A DNA stretch of 64,000 nucleotides from Vineibacter terrae (GCF_008039615.1 NZ_VDUZ01000027.1:1-64000), one strand, 5' to 3'; positions 8,276-18,031 are shown, numbered from the stretch's first letter. Notes: generated by a model from the sequence alone, not told the origin. Numbers and translations: made by a program.

Positions 8276-9722
8276 GGCCGCCTCCGTCGACATAGCGGGT
8301 CGCGCCCGCATGCGAGACCACGATGTGATGCGCATGACGGCCGGCCGTCATGGCGAGCCGCCTGGTGTCGTGCGGCGCCATGGCGCCGTCGACAAGGGCC
8401 TCGCCGAGCACGCGGCCATCGCATCCTGCCGCGGGCAGGCCCAGCAAGTGCAGGACGGTGGGCATGACATCGATGATGCCGGCGGGGCCGGGCGAGACGA
8501 ATTGCGTGCGCAGGCCGGCGCCGCCCGCCACCAGCATGTTGCTCATCTCGCGCGGATGCAGGCCGCCATGGTTGCCGCCGGCCGGCGGCAGATCGCTGTC
8601 ATGCAGGCCGCCGCCCGGCCAGCCGCCGTTCCCGGGCGCGTCGTCATGGGCCAGGGTGAACAGCAGGTCGGCGGCGCGGGCGCTGTCGAGGCCCAGCAGC
8701 GTCCGGTTGAAAGTTCCGGGTATCGCGCCGGCGGTCTCGTCCGGTCCGTTGCTGAACAGGGCGCCACACCAGGGCTGCCCGGCCAGCCAGTCGACGACCG
8801 CGCGCCCCAGCCCGTCATCGCGCCGGCGCAGCAGCACCGCCGACGCGGAGCCGGGCACCAGGCCCAGATCGGCATCGCCTGAAGCGCGCTTGTCGACGGA
8901 GAAGCCGCCCGCCGTCATCGCCCCCAGCAGGTCGATCCGCTCGCGGTTGGTGATGTGCCCGTGGTCGGACACCACGAAGATGGCGCGCCGGTCATGGTTG
9001 GGCGCGCGGCGCCAGGCATCGACCACGCGTCCGAACGCGGCATCGACCCCTTGCAACGCGGCCATGGCCTCGACCGACCCGATGCCGCGGTAGTGGTACG
9101 TGTAGTCCGGGTCGGTGAACCAGATGATGGCGACATCGGGGTCGACGACAGGCAGGACATGCTCGAGCAGCACCGTGGTGGCGTGATCGATGCGTGCGGT
9201 CTGCGGCGTGCCGGCCGCGGGCGGCAGGCCGAAACGCTGCGCGATCTCTGTCCAGGCATCGACGGGCGTGCTGTGCGCCGGTCCGTGCGCCGACCAGCGG
9301 AGCTGTCGCAGCGCTTCGGCGCGGTGATGCAGCAGCCAGCCCGAGCCGGTCGAGCCGGTCGAGACGACGGCGAGCGTCCGCCCGGCAGCCGACAGGCGTT
9401 CGCCCAGGGACGGCACCGAAATCAGCCCGCCGGCGAAGACGGCATCGGCAGCCTGCAGATCGGCACGCTCCGAGGTTCGGATCCAGCGGTCGGCGAACAC
9501 GGCGGCAGCATGGAACTGGTTGCCGACCACACCGTGCCGGCCGGCGTGGCAGCCGGTCACCAGGGAAGCGGCGTTCACCCGCGTCTCGCTGGGAAAGACA
9601 CAGCGGCTGCGCGGGAAACGGCAATGCGCCAATTGGAACGCATGCAGGTTCGGCATCAACGCGGGCGTCACCATGTCCGGCCGCAAGCCGTCAAACACCA
9701 CGATCAGGCTTCTGGTCGACAT
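8268..9722 (-). CDS. Alkaline phosphatase superfamily, NPP-type phosphodiesterase-like
   Basis: 484 residues of the nucleotide pyrophosphatase/phosphodiesterase branch. FDGLRPDMV supplies the first metal Asp; FPSETRVNAASLVTGCHAGRHG contains the nucleophile Thr region; FTDPDYTYHYRG and VSDHGH supply further Asp and His ligands of the two-zinc site. No signal peptide is visible, unlike most secreted members, so a cytosolic or phosphonoacetate-hydrolase-like role is possible. The ATG at 9722 is preceded by AGGAGG; a GTG 21 bases upstream is less likely because it covers that site. It shares an 8-base overlap with the GNAT gene and is divergent from the iron alcohol dehydrogenase gene. Confidence 0.82.
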   Translation of the reverse strand: MSTRSLIVVFDGLRPDMVTPALMPNLHAFQLAHCRFPRSRCVFPSETRVNAASLVTGCHAGRHGVVGNQFHAAAVFADRWIRTSERADLQAADAVFAGGLISVPSLGERLSAAGRTLAVVSTGSTGSGWLLHHRAEALRQLRWSAHGPAHSTPVDAWTEIAQRFGLPPAAGTPQTARIDHATTVLLEHVLPVVDPDVAIIWFTDPDYTYHYRGIGSVEAMAALQGVDAAFGRVVDAWRRAPNHDRRAIFVVSDHGHITNRERIDLLGAMTAGGFSVDKRASGDADLGLVPGSASAVLLRRRDDGLGRAVVDWLAGQPWCGALFSNGPDETAGAIPGTFNRTLLGLDSARAADLLFTLAHDDAPGNGGWPGGGLHDSDLPPAGGNHGGLHPREMSNMLVAGGAGLRTQFVSPGPAGIIDVMPTVLHLLGLPAAGCDGRVLGEALVDGAMAPHDTRRLAMTAGRHAHHIVVSHAGATRYVDGGGRG

Positions 9723-9875
9723 CGCGTCGGCGCCTCCTGCCACGCCAGTCGCGCACTATGGGCGAAGCGGGATGCCGGCAGCAATGGCCAGCAGCAACGG
9801 CCGCGGCGATGCCCGTGCCATGAATGTTGTATGGCGTGCCGTGGCCGCTATGCTGCCAAGCTTCGGGAGGAAGCC

Positions 9876-11027
9876 ATGGCATTGATCACGTACCTGACCC
9901 GCATCCAGTTCGACTTCGGCGCGCTGAAGCTGCTCGACGCCGAGCTGCAGCTGCTGGGCATGCGCCGACCGCTGGTGATCACGGACAAGGGTGTGATCGC
10001 CGCCGGCATCTGGGACAAGGTCAAGGCCAGCCTGCCCGGCAACATGCCGGTGACGGTCTATGACGGCACGCCGGAAAACCCGACCGAGCCGGCCATGCGC
10101 GATGCGCTGGCGCTGTACATGAGCGAGGGCTGCGACGGCATCATCGCCATCGGCGGCGGCTCGCCGATGGATCTCGCCAAGGCCGTCGGCCTGATGGCGA
10201 CCCATCCCGGCGACTCGCTGCAGCCTTATGCCATGGTCGAGGGCGGCACGGCGAAGATCACGCCCAAGGTGGCGCCGATCGTCGCCATCCCGACCACATC
10301 GGGCACCGGCAGCGAGGTCAGCCGCGGCGGCGTGATCATCATGGACAGCGGCCGCAAGCTGGCGATCGGCAGCCCCAACCTCATTCCGCGCCTGGCGCTG
10401 GTCGATCCCGAGCTGACCTTGGGCCTGCCGCCGCATCTCACCGCCGGCACCGGCATGGACGCCATCGCCCACTGCATGGAGACGTTCATGGCGCCGTCGG
10501 TCAATCCGCCGGCCGAGGCGATCGCGCTGGACGGCCTCGACAAGGCCTGGCGCCATCTCGAGCGCGCCGTGAGGACCGGCGGCGATCGCGAGGCCCGCTG
10601 GAACCTGGCAATGGCGGCGATGGAAGGCGCGATGTGCTTCCAGAAGGGCCTTGGCGCCGTGCATGCGCTGTCGCACCCCAGCGGCGCCCTGAAAGGCCTG
10701 CGCCTGCATCATGGCACCCTGAACGCCGTCTACATGCCGGCGGTGATCCGCTACAACGCGCCGGCGGTGGGCGACAAGATCGCGCGCATGGCGCAGGTGA
10801 TCGGCCTGCCCGAGCGCGAGGCGACCGCGGAGGGGCTCGCCGATGCCGTCGCGGCCATGAACGAGCGCATCGGCATCCCCGCCGGCCTGAAGGCGATGGG
10901 CGTGCCGGAGTCGGCTTTCCTGACGGTCGCCGAAGGCGCGCTGGGTGACCACTGCCACCTGACGACGCCGCGCCAGCCGACGAAGGCGGAGTATATCGGC
11001 CTGATGGAAGCGTCGTACGGGGCGTGA
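9876..11027 (+). CDS. Iron-containing alcohol dehydrogenase
   Basis: 383 residues, standard for group III alcohol dehydrogenases. The NAD(P)-binding GIIAIGGGSPMDLAKA and the PTTSGTGSEVSR loop are clear. Iron ligands align as Asp195 and His199 (GMDAIAHCMETF), His267 (HALSHP) and His279 (LHHGTLNA). It interconverts alcohols and aldehydes or ketones, possibly maleylacetate- or butanol-type substrates; the exact one is not readable. GGGAGGA seven bases before the ATG at 9876 sets the start. It is divergent from the phosphodiesterase-like gene with 153 bases between starts. Confidence 0.92.
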   Translation: MALITYLTRIQFDFGALKLLDAELQLLGMRRPLVITDKGVIAAGIWDKVKASLPGNMPVTVYDGTPENPTEPAMRDALALYMSEGCDGIIAIGGGSPMDLAKAVGLMATHPGDSLQPYAMVEGGTAKITPKVAPIVAIPTTSGTGSEVSRGGVIIMDSGRKLAIGSPNLIPRLALVDPELTLGLPPHLTAGTGMDAIAHCMETFMAPSVNPPAEAIALDGLDKAWRHLERAVRTGGDREARWNLAMAAMEGAMCFQKGLGAVHALSHPSGALKGLRLHHGTLNAVYMPAVIRYNAPAVGDKIARMAQVIGLPEREATAEGLADAVAAMNERIGIPAGLKAMGVPESAFLTVAEGALGDHCHLTTPRQPTKAEYIGLMEASYGA

Positions 11028-11099
11028 GCGCTGCCGCGCGAGGCGCGTGAAGGGCTGTGCGGTCTCCCCGGGGGCACGCCGCCCTCGGCGAAACGCGTG

Positions 11100-11124
11100 A
11101 CAACAACGACAACAACGACAACAA
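11100..11124. repeat. Short tandem repeat of ACAACAACG
   Basis: Two full 9-base units and a partial third, in the gene-free stretch 11028-11629. The rest of that 602-base stretch holds the family B repeat (11342-11560) and no credible gene. Confidence 0.7.
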
Positions 11125-11341
11125 GTCCCGGTCGTGCCGGGACGCTGCGTTGCGGCACGACCGCCTGACTCCTTCGGTGCGATCCCCATCATTGGGCGAC
11201 CTCGACGGTGGCGATCCTGGTCGGGGGATATTGGGGGCTGTCAACCGCACGACAAGCGGAACGAAAACAGGCGCTCGCCTTTCTGCTCGCTCGGCAGGGC
11301 GATCGCATATGAGGTCAGTCTGCCGAAGCTCAGCGACGTCT

Positions 11342-11560
11342 TCTACCTTCCCCCGCTTGCGGGGGAAGGTGCCCGAAGGGCGGATGGGGGATGCTGCAGC
11401 AACGGAGGTGCTCGATGGGATGCACCATTTGCGTTGAAGCGCCCCCCATCCGGCGCTTCGCGCCACCTTCCCCCGCAAGCGAGGGAAGGTAATCGAAAGC
11501 CGACGCTCCCGCCCACATGCGATTGCCCTACGCTTGCGGGGGAAGGTAGTCGAAAATCGG
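11342..11560. repeat. GC-rich intergenic repeat, family B, copy 1
   Basis: It starts with a perfect hairpin (arms ACCTTCCCCCGC at 11345-11356 and complement at 11359-11370). A second, inverted set of the same CCTTCCCCCGC modules follows near 11465-11490, with a third GGGGGAAGGT module near 11538. The two halves form a large imperfect inverted repeat around the core CTCGATGGGATGCACCATTT. A related copy lies at 26222-26406. Confidence 0.85.
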
Positions 11561-11629
11561 CACTTCCGCCCGTATGCGACCCGACGCGCCAGGGTCAAAG
11601 TCGACGCCTCGAGCGCGCCGGTGTGAGCC

Positions 11630-12538
11630 CTATGCCAGCGGTCCCAGCGCCGTGGCGAAGCGGCGGGCGCATTCGAGGCCGAAGGCGGTCGGGGCGAGAC
11701 CCGGGGCGCGGTCGTGGATCTCGCCGCGCAGCCCCAGGCGCCAGGCGGCGATGCGCTTGCCGTAGCACACCAGCGCGTCGAGCGACTGCATCACGAACAC
11801 GATGCCGGGCAGGATCTCGCGGTAGAGGTTCTCCGCGACCTCCTCGTTCTCGGCATCGTCGCGGGTGCGCATCAACCCGAAGATGCGCACCTGGCGGTCG
11901 AAGAAGTCGGGCGCCGGGATCATGCCGTCACAGCCGGCGCGCAGATTGTCCGGCAGCTCCAGCCCGCCGCGGCCGTTGAACACGGCAATGCCGCCGTCGG
12001 TCGCCTCGACGATCTGGCGGATGGCGGTGACCGAGGCCTCGCCCTTCACCATCACGACGTTGGGGTGGTTGCGGTGCAGTGTCCTGATCGCTGTCGGGCC
12101 GAGGCCGACACCGAGATACTCCGGTGCGTTCTGGATGCCGACCGGGATCGGGCTGGCATCGGCGACCGCGCCGAAGAACCGCGTCAGCGTCGGCTCGTCG
12201 GGTGTCTCGCCGCGCGGCGGCTGCAGGATGACATAGGCGGCCCCGGCATCGGCCGCGAGGCGGGCGAAGGTGATCTGCTCGTCGGGCGTGCTGCCGGTGA
12301 CGGTCACCGCGAAGGGACGCCGGCCATCGAGATCCTCGGCCACCCAGGACACCAGCGTGCGCTTCTCGGCGTCGCTGAGCTTGTTGACCTCGGTGGCCAG
12401 GCCCAGCACCGCCAGGCCATGCGCGCCTTCACGGACGCAGGCTTCGACCTGGCGGCGCATGGCCGGCCGGTCGAGCGCGCCGGCCTGGTCGAAGAAGGCA
12501 TAGAGCATCGGCCAGATGCCAAGCGGCCGGGATGTCAT
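11630..12538 (-). CDS. DapA-family (dihydrodipicolinate synthase-like) aldolase, atypical active site
   Basis: 302 residues, the usual TIM-barrel length for the DapA/NanA family. The Schiff-base lysine is Lys165 in VVMVKGEAS. The Tyr that normally stands in the YNxP motif (Tyr133 in the E. coli enzyme) is replaced: the local sequence is GIQNAPEY, with Gln136. The carboxylate-binding GTTGE-type loop is also replaced by LGLATEVNKLS. Lysine biosynthesis is therefore unlikely; a different pyruvate aldolase, dehydratase or decarboxylase activity is more plausible. The ATG at 12538 lies 72 bases after the amidase stop on the same strand, so the two may be cotranscribed. Confidence 0.8.
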   Translation of the reverse strand: MTSRPLGIWPMLYAFFDQAGALDRPAMRRQVEACVREGAHGLAVLGLATEVNKLSDAEKRTLVSWVAEDLDGRRPFAVTVTGSTPDEQITFARLAADAGAAYVILQPPRGETPDEPTLTRFFGAVADASPIPVGIQNAPEYLGVGLGPTAIRTLHRNHPNVVMVKGEASVTAIRQIVEATDGGIAVFNGRGGLELPDNLRAGCDGMIPAPDFFDRQVRIFGLMRTRDDAENEEVAENLYREILPGIVFVMQSLDALVCYGKRIAAWRLGLRGEIHDRAPGLAPTAFGLECARRFATALGPLA

Positions 12539-12609
12539 GTGCTGCCATTTCCCCCAAAGCTCAGGCCACCGCTCCCAACGCTGATCGGAACGGCGGCTGG
12601 TGGAACAGG

Positions 12610-14064
12610 TCAATCGTAGCCCGGCGGCGGCTCGAAAGCATAGTGCTCCCGCTCGAGCAGGCGGGCGAAGCGCAGGCAGGTGCGGTCGCCATATTGCGGG
12701 CCGATGATCTGCACGCCGACCGGCAGGCCGTCCGGCGTGCGTCCGATCGGCGCCACGGTGCCCGGCAGGTAGCAGACGCCGTTGATGCCGGCCCAGAACA
12801 GCTGGTCGGTCGTCGGCACGCGCTTGCCGTTGACCTCGATTGTGCGCTCGTGGCGCTCGCCGGCGTGGTCGTGCGGGAAGGCGGCCGAGGCGGCAACCGG
12901 GCACAGAAGAAGGTCGTACTCCCTGAAGAACTCGGCCCAGCGCAGCCGCAGCTGGTGGCGGCGCTCGTTGACGGCCAGCCAGTCGCGATGGCTGAGGACG
13001 TTGGCCCGCGTCATCTGGGCATAGTAGCTCTGGTCTTCTGCTGGCAGGCGGCCGGCCTCGGCCTGGTTGTGCGCGAAGGCCGCGTCGCTCTGGCGGCCCG
13101 ACGTGGCCGAGCGCAGGAGCTTGATGTAGAGGCGGTGCAGCTCGCCGGTGTCGATGTCCGGACGGGCCGTGTCGCTGACCGTCACCTTGCGCCGGCCGAG
13201 GAAGTGGGCCAGCTCCTGCAGCAGGGTCTTCACCGTGTCGTCGACGGCCGAGTTCGGATCCTCGAGCATCACCGCGACCTTGAAATCGCGCAGCTTCTTG
13301 TGCGCCGGCTTGGGCAGCTTGAGCCGCAGGCCGTCGCCATCGATGTCATCCGGCCCGGCCATCGCCTCGAACGCGATCTCGAGGTCCTCGGCGCCGCGCG
13401 CCAGCGGACCGATGACCGAGATGTCGCCCTGCGCGACCCGGCCGGGCAGGGCATGGCCACGCGGGCTCACGATGCCCCAGGTCGGCTTGTGGCCGTAGAC
13501 GCCGCAGTAATGGGCCGGGTTGCGGATCGAGGCGCCGATATCGCTGCCCGCTTCGATCCCGGTCAGGCCGGCTGCGAGCGCCGCGGCCGAGCCGCCCGAG
13601 GAGCCGCCGGGAGAGCGGGTGACGTCCCAGGGATTGTTGGTCGTGCCGTAGACGGCGTTGTAGCTCTGCCAGTCCGCGAGCATGAGCGGCACGTTGGTCT
13701 TGCCGAACAGGGTCACGCCGGCAGCCTTCAGGCGCGCCACCGACAGCGCATCGCGGGTCGCGATGTTGGCGCGCAGCGCCGGGTCGCCCCAGGTCGTGGG
13801 CATGCCGGCGACGTCGTAGCTCTCCTTGATCGTCATCGGCACGCCGTGCAGCGGACCCCACACATCGCCCTTGGCCAGCGCCTTGTCGGCGGCCTTGGCG
13901 CGCTTGCGGGCGCCGGCGATATCGAGCGCGATGATGGCGTTGAGACGCGGGTTGTGGCGCTCGACGCGCTTCAGATATAGGTCGAGCAGCTCAAGGCAGC
14001 CGATCTTTTTCGACCGCACGGCGGCGGCAAGCTGCTGGGCGGTGCGGAACGGCAAGGCTGTCAT
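12610..14064 (-). CDS. Amidase signature family hydrolase
   Basis: 484 residues with the amidase signature: Lys80 (MTIKES), cis-Ser155 in PGGSSGGSAAAL and nucleophile Ser179 in SDIGASIR. These form the Ser-cisSer-Lys triad that hydrolyses carboxamides, aryl amides or fatty amides. No GatB or GatC gene is adjacent and the C-terminus (LPVGVQIIG) is that of a free amidase, so a GatA role is unlikely. CGGAGGAGAACACC precedes the ATG at 14064. The DapA-like gene follows. The left edge of the IS1380-like remnant begins about 130 bases upstream of the start. Confidence 0.9.
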   Translation of the reverse strand: MTALPFRTAQQLAAAVRSKKIGCLELLDLYLKRVERHNPRLNAIIALDIAGARKRAKAADKALAKGDVWGPLHGVPMTIKESYDVAGMPTTWGDPALRANIATRDALSVARLKAAGVTLFGKTNVPLMLADWQSYNAVYGTTNNPWDVTRSPGGSSGGSAAALAAGLTGIEAGSDIGASIRNPAHYCGVYGHKPTWGIVSPRGHALPGRVAQGDISVIGPLARGAEDLEIAFEAMAGPDDIDGDGLRLKLPKPAHKKLRDFKVAVMLEDPNSAVDDTVKTLLQELAHFLGRRKVTVSDTARPDIDTGELHRLYIKLLRSATSGRQSDAAFAHNQAEAGRLPAEDQSYYAQMTRANVLSHRDWLAVNERRHQLRLRWAEFFREYDLLLCPVAASAAFPHDHAGERHERTIEVNGKRVPTTDQLFWAGINGVCYLPGTVAPIGRTPDGLPVGVQIIGPQYGDRTCLRFARLLEREHYAFEPPPGYD

Positions 14065-14289
14065 GCGCGGTGTTCTCCTCCGAAGGCGGCAACCATGGCG
14101 GCGGACGGCGACAACTGCTTGTCGTCGATGCTGCGTGGACGTAATCGTGGCAACGAGGCAGCGAAAATTTGTAGCGAGAGGCGGTGATTTTCCAGCCCGA
14201 ATTTCTCAAGCATGATGGGCGCATCGGAGCGCCGGCTCCGAGAAAGTTGTTGTGTGGCAACGACTTTCGAAGAAACAGAGGAACTCCCA

Positions 14290-14456
14290 ATGCCGGCAGA
14301 GTGTAGCGGAGATTTGTTCGGCTTTGCACGTGTGGAGAAGCAAGAGGTTGCGGCGTCGTTTGACGGCGGGATGATCAGCTCGGACGTGGCGGCCTGCTGC
14401 TGGGAGCGACGGACCGTGCGATCGGGTTGGCCGGGCCCTTCGCCGCACTCATTGCT
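14290..14456 (+). pseudogene. IS1380-family transposase, N-terminal remnant with frameshift
   Basis: Translation from the ATG at 14290 gives MPAECSGDLFGF and then VAASFDGGMISSD, the start typical of IS1380 transposases. At 14385-14387 one base appears to be missing (GACGTGGC for GACGGTGGC). After shifting frame, reading continues as GGLLLGATDRAIGLAGPFAA, again matching the family. The similarity stops near 14456, inside the end of the HlyD gene on the other strand. About 55 of roughly 450 codons remain, so it cannot be active. Confidence 0.75.
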
Positions 14457-15660
14457 CTTCGCGCCTCGCTACACGTACGCCCTCCCTGATTCTGTCGCTG
14501 GGATGCAGCACAACGTTTTCACCCGCCGAGAGACCTGCGAGGATCTCCGCCATCCTGTTGTTTCGCCGGCCGACCTGGACGAAGGTCGTCCGCGCGCGAC
14601 CCTCAACGACCGCGAAAACCGCCCAGCTCTCTTCCTTGCGGAACAGCGCACTCACCGGGACCGAAAGTGCATTGTCGGCACTCCAGATCGTGACATGCAC
14701 CAGCACGCGGTATTCGTGTCCAAGCCGCGCCCAGGCGTCTGACGGATCGACGAAATCGATGACGGTGCGCACCCGCTGCTCCTCAATGCCGAGTGCCGAC
14801 ACCTTGGTAAAGCCAGCGGGATCGACCCGCGCCACACGGCCCCGAAGGGCCGGCCCGCCCCAGCCGTCGATCCGTACGCTGGCGCCGGCCGGGATCAGGA
14901 CCGCCTCGGTTGACAGCAACTCGGCCGCGATCTCGAGATCGACGGGGTCGCCAATCTCGATCAGGGGCGCTCCCGCCGGCACCGACGCTTCGCTTTCCTG
15001 GATGATCCGGAGAACGCGGCCCGTCACGGGCGCGCGGATCTGGATGCAACAGGTCGGACCTGGCGAGGAACCTGGGCTTGACGGGTCAATCAGGCGGGCA
15101 GCGATGGCGGCGCGTTCGCTCCGCCTTACGTCGAGCTGGGCCTTGGCGCTTGCCAGGGCGGCTTCATTGGTCTGGACATCGAGCTTGGCCTTGTCGAGCG
15201 CCTTGGCGGCGATCGTGTCGGTGCGGGCGAGCGCCTGGGCCCGGCGAAGCTCGCCTAGCGAGAATTCGAGAGCAGCCTCGGAACGCCGTATCTCGGCTCC
15301 CGCGAGCTTGACGGCGGCCTCTGCGGCGGCAACCGCCGACTCGAGTTCGCCGCGCGAACGAACATCGATGAAGCTGGGTGCCGTCGGCTGCATGATGGCG
15401 ACGATCGTTTCATCCGCCGTGACCGGATCGCCGACGTGGCGCGGCGTTCGCAGGACCTTTCCGACGACCGGCGCTGAGACGGTGTAGATATGGCGCACGC
15501 GAGTCTTGGCCTCGTCGTCGACGGTCACTTCCATGGGGCCGAGCTTCGCCGTCGCGATGTCCACCGGAACCGGCGGCGGCCAGGCGAACCAGACCCCGCC
15601 GGCGACGGCTGCGCCCAGGATCGGCAGGCCTGCAGCCCTCTTCAGCCAGATTCCGCGCAT
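14449..15660 (-). CDS. HlyD-family periplasmic adaptor of an ABC exporter
   Basis: 403 residues: an N-terminal membrane anchor (about residues 10-28), a barrel-sandwich segment, a long helical hairpin (residues 105-190, rich in Ala, Glu and Arg) and the second half of the lipoyl-like domain (APVTGRVLRI), then beta-barrel domains. It is the membrane-fusion partner of the FtsX-type permease whose stop codon lies 3 bases upstream (TGAGCCATG), so the two are coupled. The trio permease, ATPase and adaptor resembles DevBCA/MacAB-like exporters. The C-terminal codons overlap the IS1380 remnant, suggesting this gene arrived with or replaced part of the IS. Substrate unknown. Confidence 0.88.
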   Translation of the reverse strand: MRGIWLKRAAGLPILGAAVAGGVWFAWPPPVPVDIATAKLGPMEVTVDDEAKTRVRHIYTVSAPVVGKVLRTPRHVGDPVTADETIVAIMQPTAPSFIDVRSRGELESAVAAAEAAVKLAGAEIRRSEAALEFSLGELRRAQALARTDTIAAKALDKAKLDVQTNEAALASAKAQLDVRRSERAAIAARLIDPSSPGSSPGPTCCIQIRAPVTGRVLRIIQESEASVPAGAPLIEIGDPVDLEIAAELLSTEAVLIPAGASVRIDGWGGPALRGRVARVDPAGFTKVSALGIEEQRVRTVIDFVDPSDAWARLGHEYRVLVHVTIWSADNALSVPVSALFRKEESWAVFAVVEGRARTTFVQVGRRNNRMAEILAGLSAGENVVLHPSDRIREGVRVARREEQ

Positions 15661-15663
15661 GGC

Positions 15664-18027
15664 TCAATCCCGGGTCTTGAGTACGGCGACAAGGTCCAGG
15701 CGCCCAACGCGTTGGCGCACGGCGAAAGCCGAGGCCATGGCCGCGGCGAGCACGATCAGGCTGGCAACAACGTAGGTGGCATTGTCGACAATCAGACGCA
15801 CGCGCATCAGCTCGCCAGCCAGGTTCGTCCTCATGATCCAGGCCAGGCCATAGCCGATCACCCATCCCGGGGGCTGCGCCAGCAGGGTCAACAGCGCCAG
15901 CTCGAGGAGCAGGATGCGCAGCACTTCGCCCCGGGTGAAACCGAGGACCCGCAGGCTCGCCAGTTCCCGCGCACGCTCTGACAGCGAGATCCGGGCGCTG
16001 TTGTAGACCACCCCGAAAGCGATGATGGCGGCCAGGCCGGTGTAGATGCCGCCCATCGCCGTCACGAACACGGCCAGCGTGTGGCGGAAGTTCGCCAGCG
16101 ACGCGCGTTGCAGCGCCATCCCGGCGACGGTCGGCATGCGCTTGATGGCCTCGTAGAGAAGGTCGAGGTCGTTTGGGTCGACACTGATGTTGATGTTGTT
16201 GACGGCAGGCGCCTCGCGCATCAGCCGCGACAGCGCCTCGGCATCCATCATCCCCTTGATGCCGAAATAATCCTCGATGCGCGCTGTGACAGGCAGGGTT
16301 GCTGTCCTGTGCTCGTCCTCCAGGAGGTCGACCTCGACAATATCGCCGACCTGCACACCCAGGATCTGGGCCAGCATGTCCGAGATCGCCAGCCCGCTCT
16401 CGGGCAGCGTGACCGGGCGCAGGTCGACGTCGATGATCCGGCTGAGATCGGCATCACGCGGCCGGCCGGTGATCATGAACCGCCGTTCGACGCTCCCGTT
16501 GCGAATGCGGGCGGAAACCTCGCGCAACGGCTCGACCGTCAGAACACCGGGCAATCTTGCGACCTGATTGACGACATCCCGTGGGCGCTTCTCGGTGAAG
16601 ACGATCCGGACATCCTGTCGGTCGGCCATGAAATACGTCACATCGATCAGGTGCTCCATGGTGCCGCTGGTGAACAGCGACACGACCAGGATCGCCGTCG
16701 CCAGCGCCATGCCCAGCGTCGTGAACCCCGTCCGCAACGAATGGCGCGTGATGTTGCGCAGCATCATCATGGTCGGTTGCGAGACGACCCTCTCGATGGC
16801 GAAGCGCGCTGGCAGCAGGCGGCGGAAGCGCGGCGGCGCCAGTGGCTGCATCGCGACCGCCGGCGGCAGCATGACAACGTCGCGCGCCGCGCGCAGGCCG
16901 CCGACGACGGCGGCAACCACGCTGACGGCTGCGGCCGCAACATAGAGATCCGGAGTTTTGATGAAGACGAGGAACGGGAACCGGAAATAGTCGCCGAACA
17001 GCCTGGTCACGTACATGCCGAGCCATGTCCCGGCGACACTGCCGATCACGATGCCGACCACCGCGATGATGACCACGAGCTTCACGTAGTGCAGGGCGAT
17101 CGTGTGATTGCGGTAGCCGAGCGCCTTGAGCAGGCCGACCTGCTCGCGTTCGAGCGCAACGAGCCGGCTGAGCGTCAGGTTGACCAGGAATGCCGCCACC
17201 AGCAGGAAGATCGGCGGCAGCGTCCGGCTCATGTTGCTGAGCATGTCGAGCTCGTGGTCGAGGAAAGCGTGCGAGCCCTGGTCCCTTCGCCCGTATGCGG
17301 CGCGTCCGCCATACCGCTCGAGGAGTGCGTCGAGACGCTGAGTCACCTCGCGTTCGGACGCGCCCGGCAGGAGCTTGAGATTGACCGACGAAAAGGCGCC
17401 ATCGAGATCGTAGGCGCTGGCCAGGGCCTTTTCGGGCATCCAGACGATGCCGAACCGGCGGTCGTCAGGCATGATATCGCCCGGCCCGCGCGCGTAGATG
17501 AATTCGGGGGAGAGCGCGGTGCCGACGACCACCAGCTCGCGCTTGCGACCGTTCAGGATCGCCGAGAAGCGGGCGCCGGGGGTGAGCCCATGCGCCTGGG
17601 CAAAGCTGTCGTTGACGACGACCTCGTCGGTTCGGCCGGGCTCGGGCAGGCGACCCACCCGGAGGTGCAGCCGGTTCAGCGCCGGTTGTCCGCTCTGCGG
17701 CAACGAGATGAGCTGCCCGGTGGCAGGCTCGCGAAAGTCCGCCAGGTCGAGCAAGGCGAGTTTCGCGATCCGGGCATCCACGGTCGCGACGCCGGGGATC
17801 TCCGCGATGCGATCGACAAGGGTCATGGGCGCCCGCCGCAGCACGGCAAAGACGTCGGCAAACCGGTAGCGCTCGTAGTAGGCGATGCGCGTCTCGTCGA
17901 GGGAGCGGTGCGAGCCGACCGCCAGCACGAGCGTGGCCACGCCACCGGCGATCACGAGAGCGATGGCGAGCGCCTGGGCCCACAGGCGCCGCAGGTCGCG
18001 GAAGAGCTTGATGTCGAGGGCCCGCAC
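15664..18027 (-). CDS. FtsX-like ABC transporter permease
   Basis: 787 residues with a tandem FtsX arrangement. A TM helix near residue 22 is followed by a large periplasmic domain (45-260), then TM helices around 275-400, a second TM near 450-475, another periplasmic domain to about 660 and a final three-helix block (680-780). This double layout is typical of permeases exporting lipids, lipoproteins or hydrophobic compounds by periplasmic mechanotransmission rather than simple import. The only sensible start is the GTG at 18027, two codons beyond the ATPase stop (18032-18034), so translation is probably coupled. It is followed by the HlyD adaptor. Confidence 0.88.
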   Translation of the reverse strand: MRALDIKLFRDLRRLWAQALAIALVIAGGVATLVLAVGSHRSLDETRIAYYERYRFADVFAVLRRAPMTLVDRIAEIPGVATVDARIAKLALLDLADFREPATGQLISLPQSGQPALNRLHLRVGRLPEPGRTDEVVVNDSFAQAHGLTPGARFSAILNGRKRELVVVGTALSPEFIYARGPGDIMPDDRRFGIVWMPEKALASAYDLDGAFSSVNLKLLPGASEREVTQRLDALLERYGGRAAYGRRDQGSHAFLDHELDMLSNMSRTLPPIFLLVAAFLVNLTLSRLVALEREQVGLLKALGYRNHTIALHYVKLVVIIAVVGIVIGSVAGTWLGMYVTRLFGDYFRFPFLVFIKTPDLYVAAAAVSVVAAVVGGLRAARDVVMLPPAVAMQPLAPPRFRRLLPARFAIERVVSQPTMMMLRNITRHSLRTGFTTLGMALATAILVVSLFTSGTMEHLIDVTYFMADRQDVRIVFTEKRPRDVVNQVARLPGVLTVEPLREVSARIRNGSVERRFMITGRPRDADLSRIIDVDLRPVTLPESGLAISDMLAQILGVQVGDIVEVDLLEDEHRTATLPVTARIEDYFGIKGMMDAEALSRLMREAPAVNNINISVDPNDLDLLYEAIKRMPTVAGMALQRASLANFRHTLAVFVTAMGGIYTGLAAIIAFGVVYNSARISLSERARELASLRVLGFTRGEVLRILLLELALLTLLAQPPGWVIGYGLAWIMRTNLAGELMRVRLIVDNATYVVASLIVLAAAMASAFAVRQRVGRLDLVAVLKTRD

Positions 18028-18031
18028 GGCA

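Noticed and set aside
11342-11560. Repeat cluster as a possible CRISPR array
   Set aside because: The modules are inverted, not direct with regular spacers, and no cas gene is present.
12610-14064. Amidase as GatA of the tRNA amidotransferase
   Set aside because: No gatB or gatC nearby, and the C-terminal sequence is that of a free amidase.
14206-14448. An 80-codon minus-strand frame over the left island end as a gene
   Set aside because: It lies across the transposase remnant, is Arg/His-rich and has no ribosome binding site; the plus-strand reading matches IS1380 transposase.
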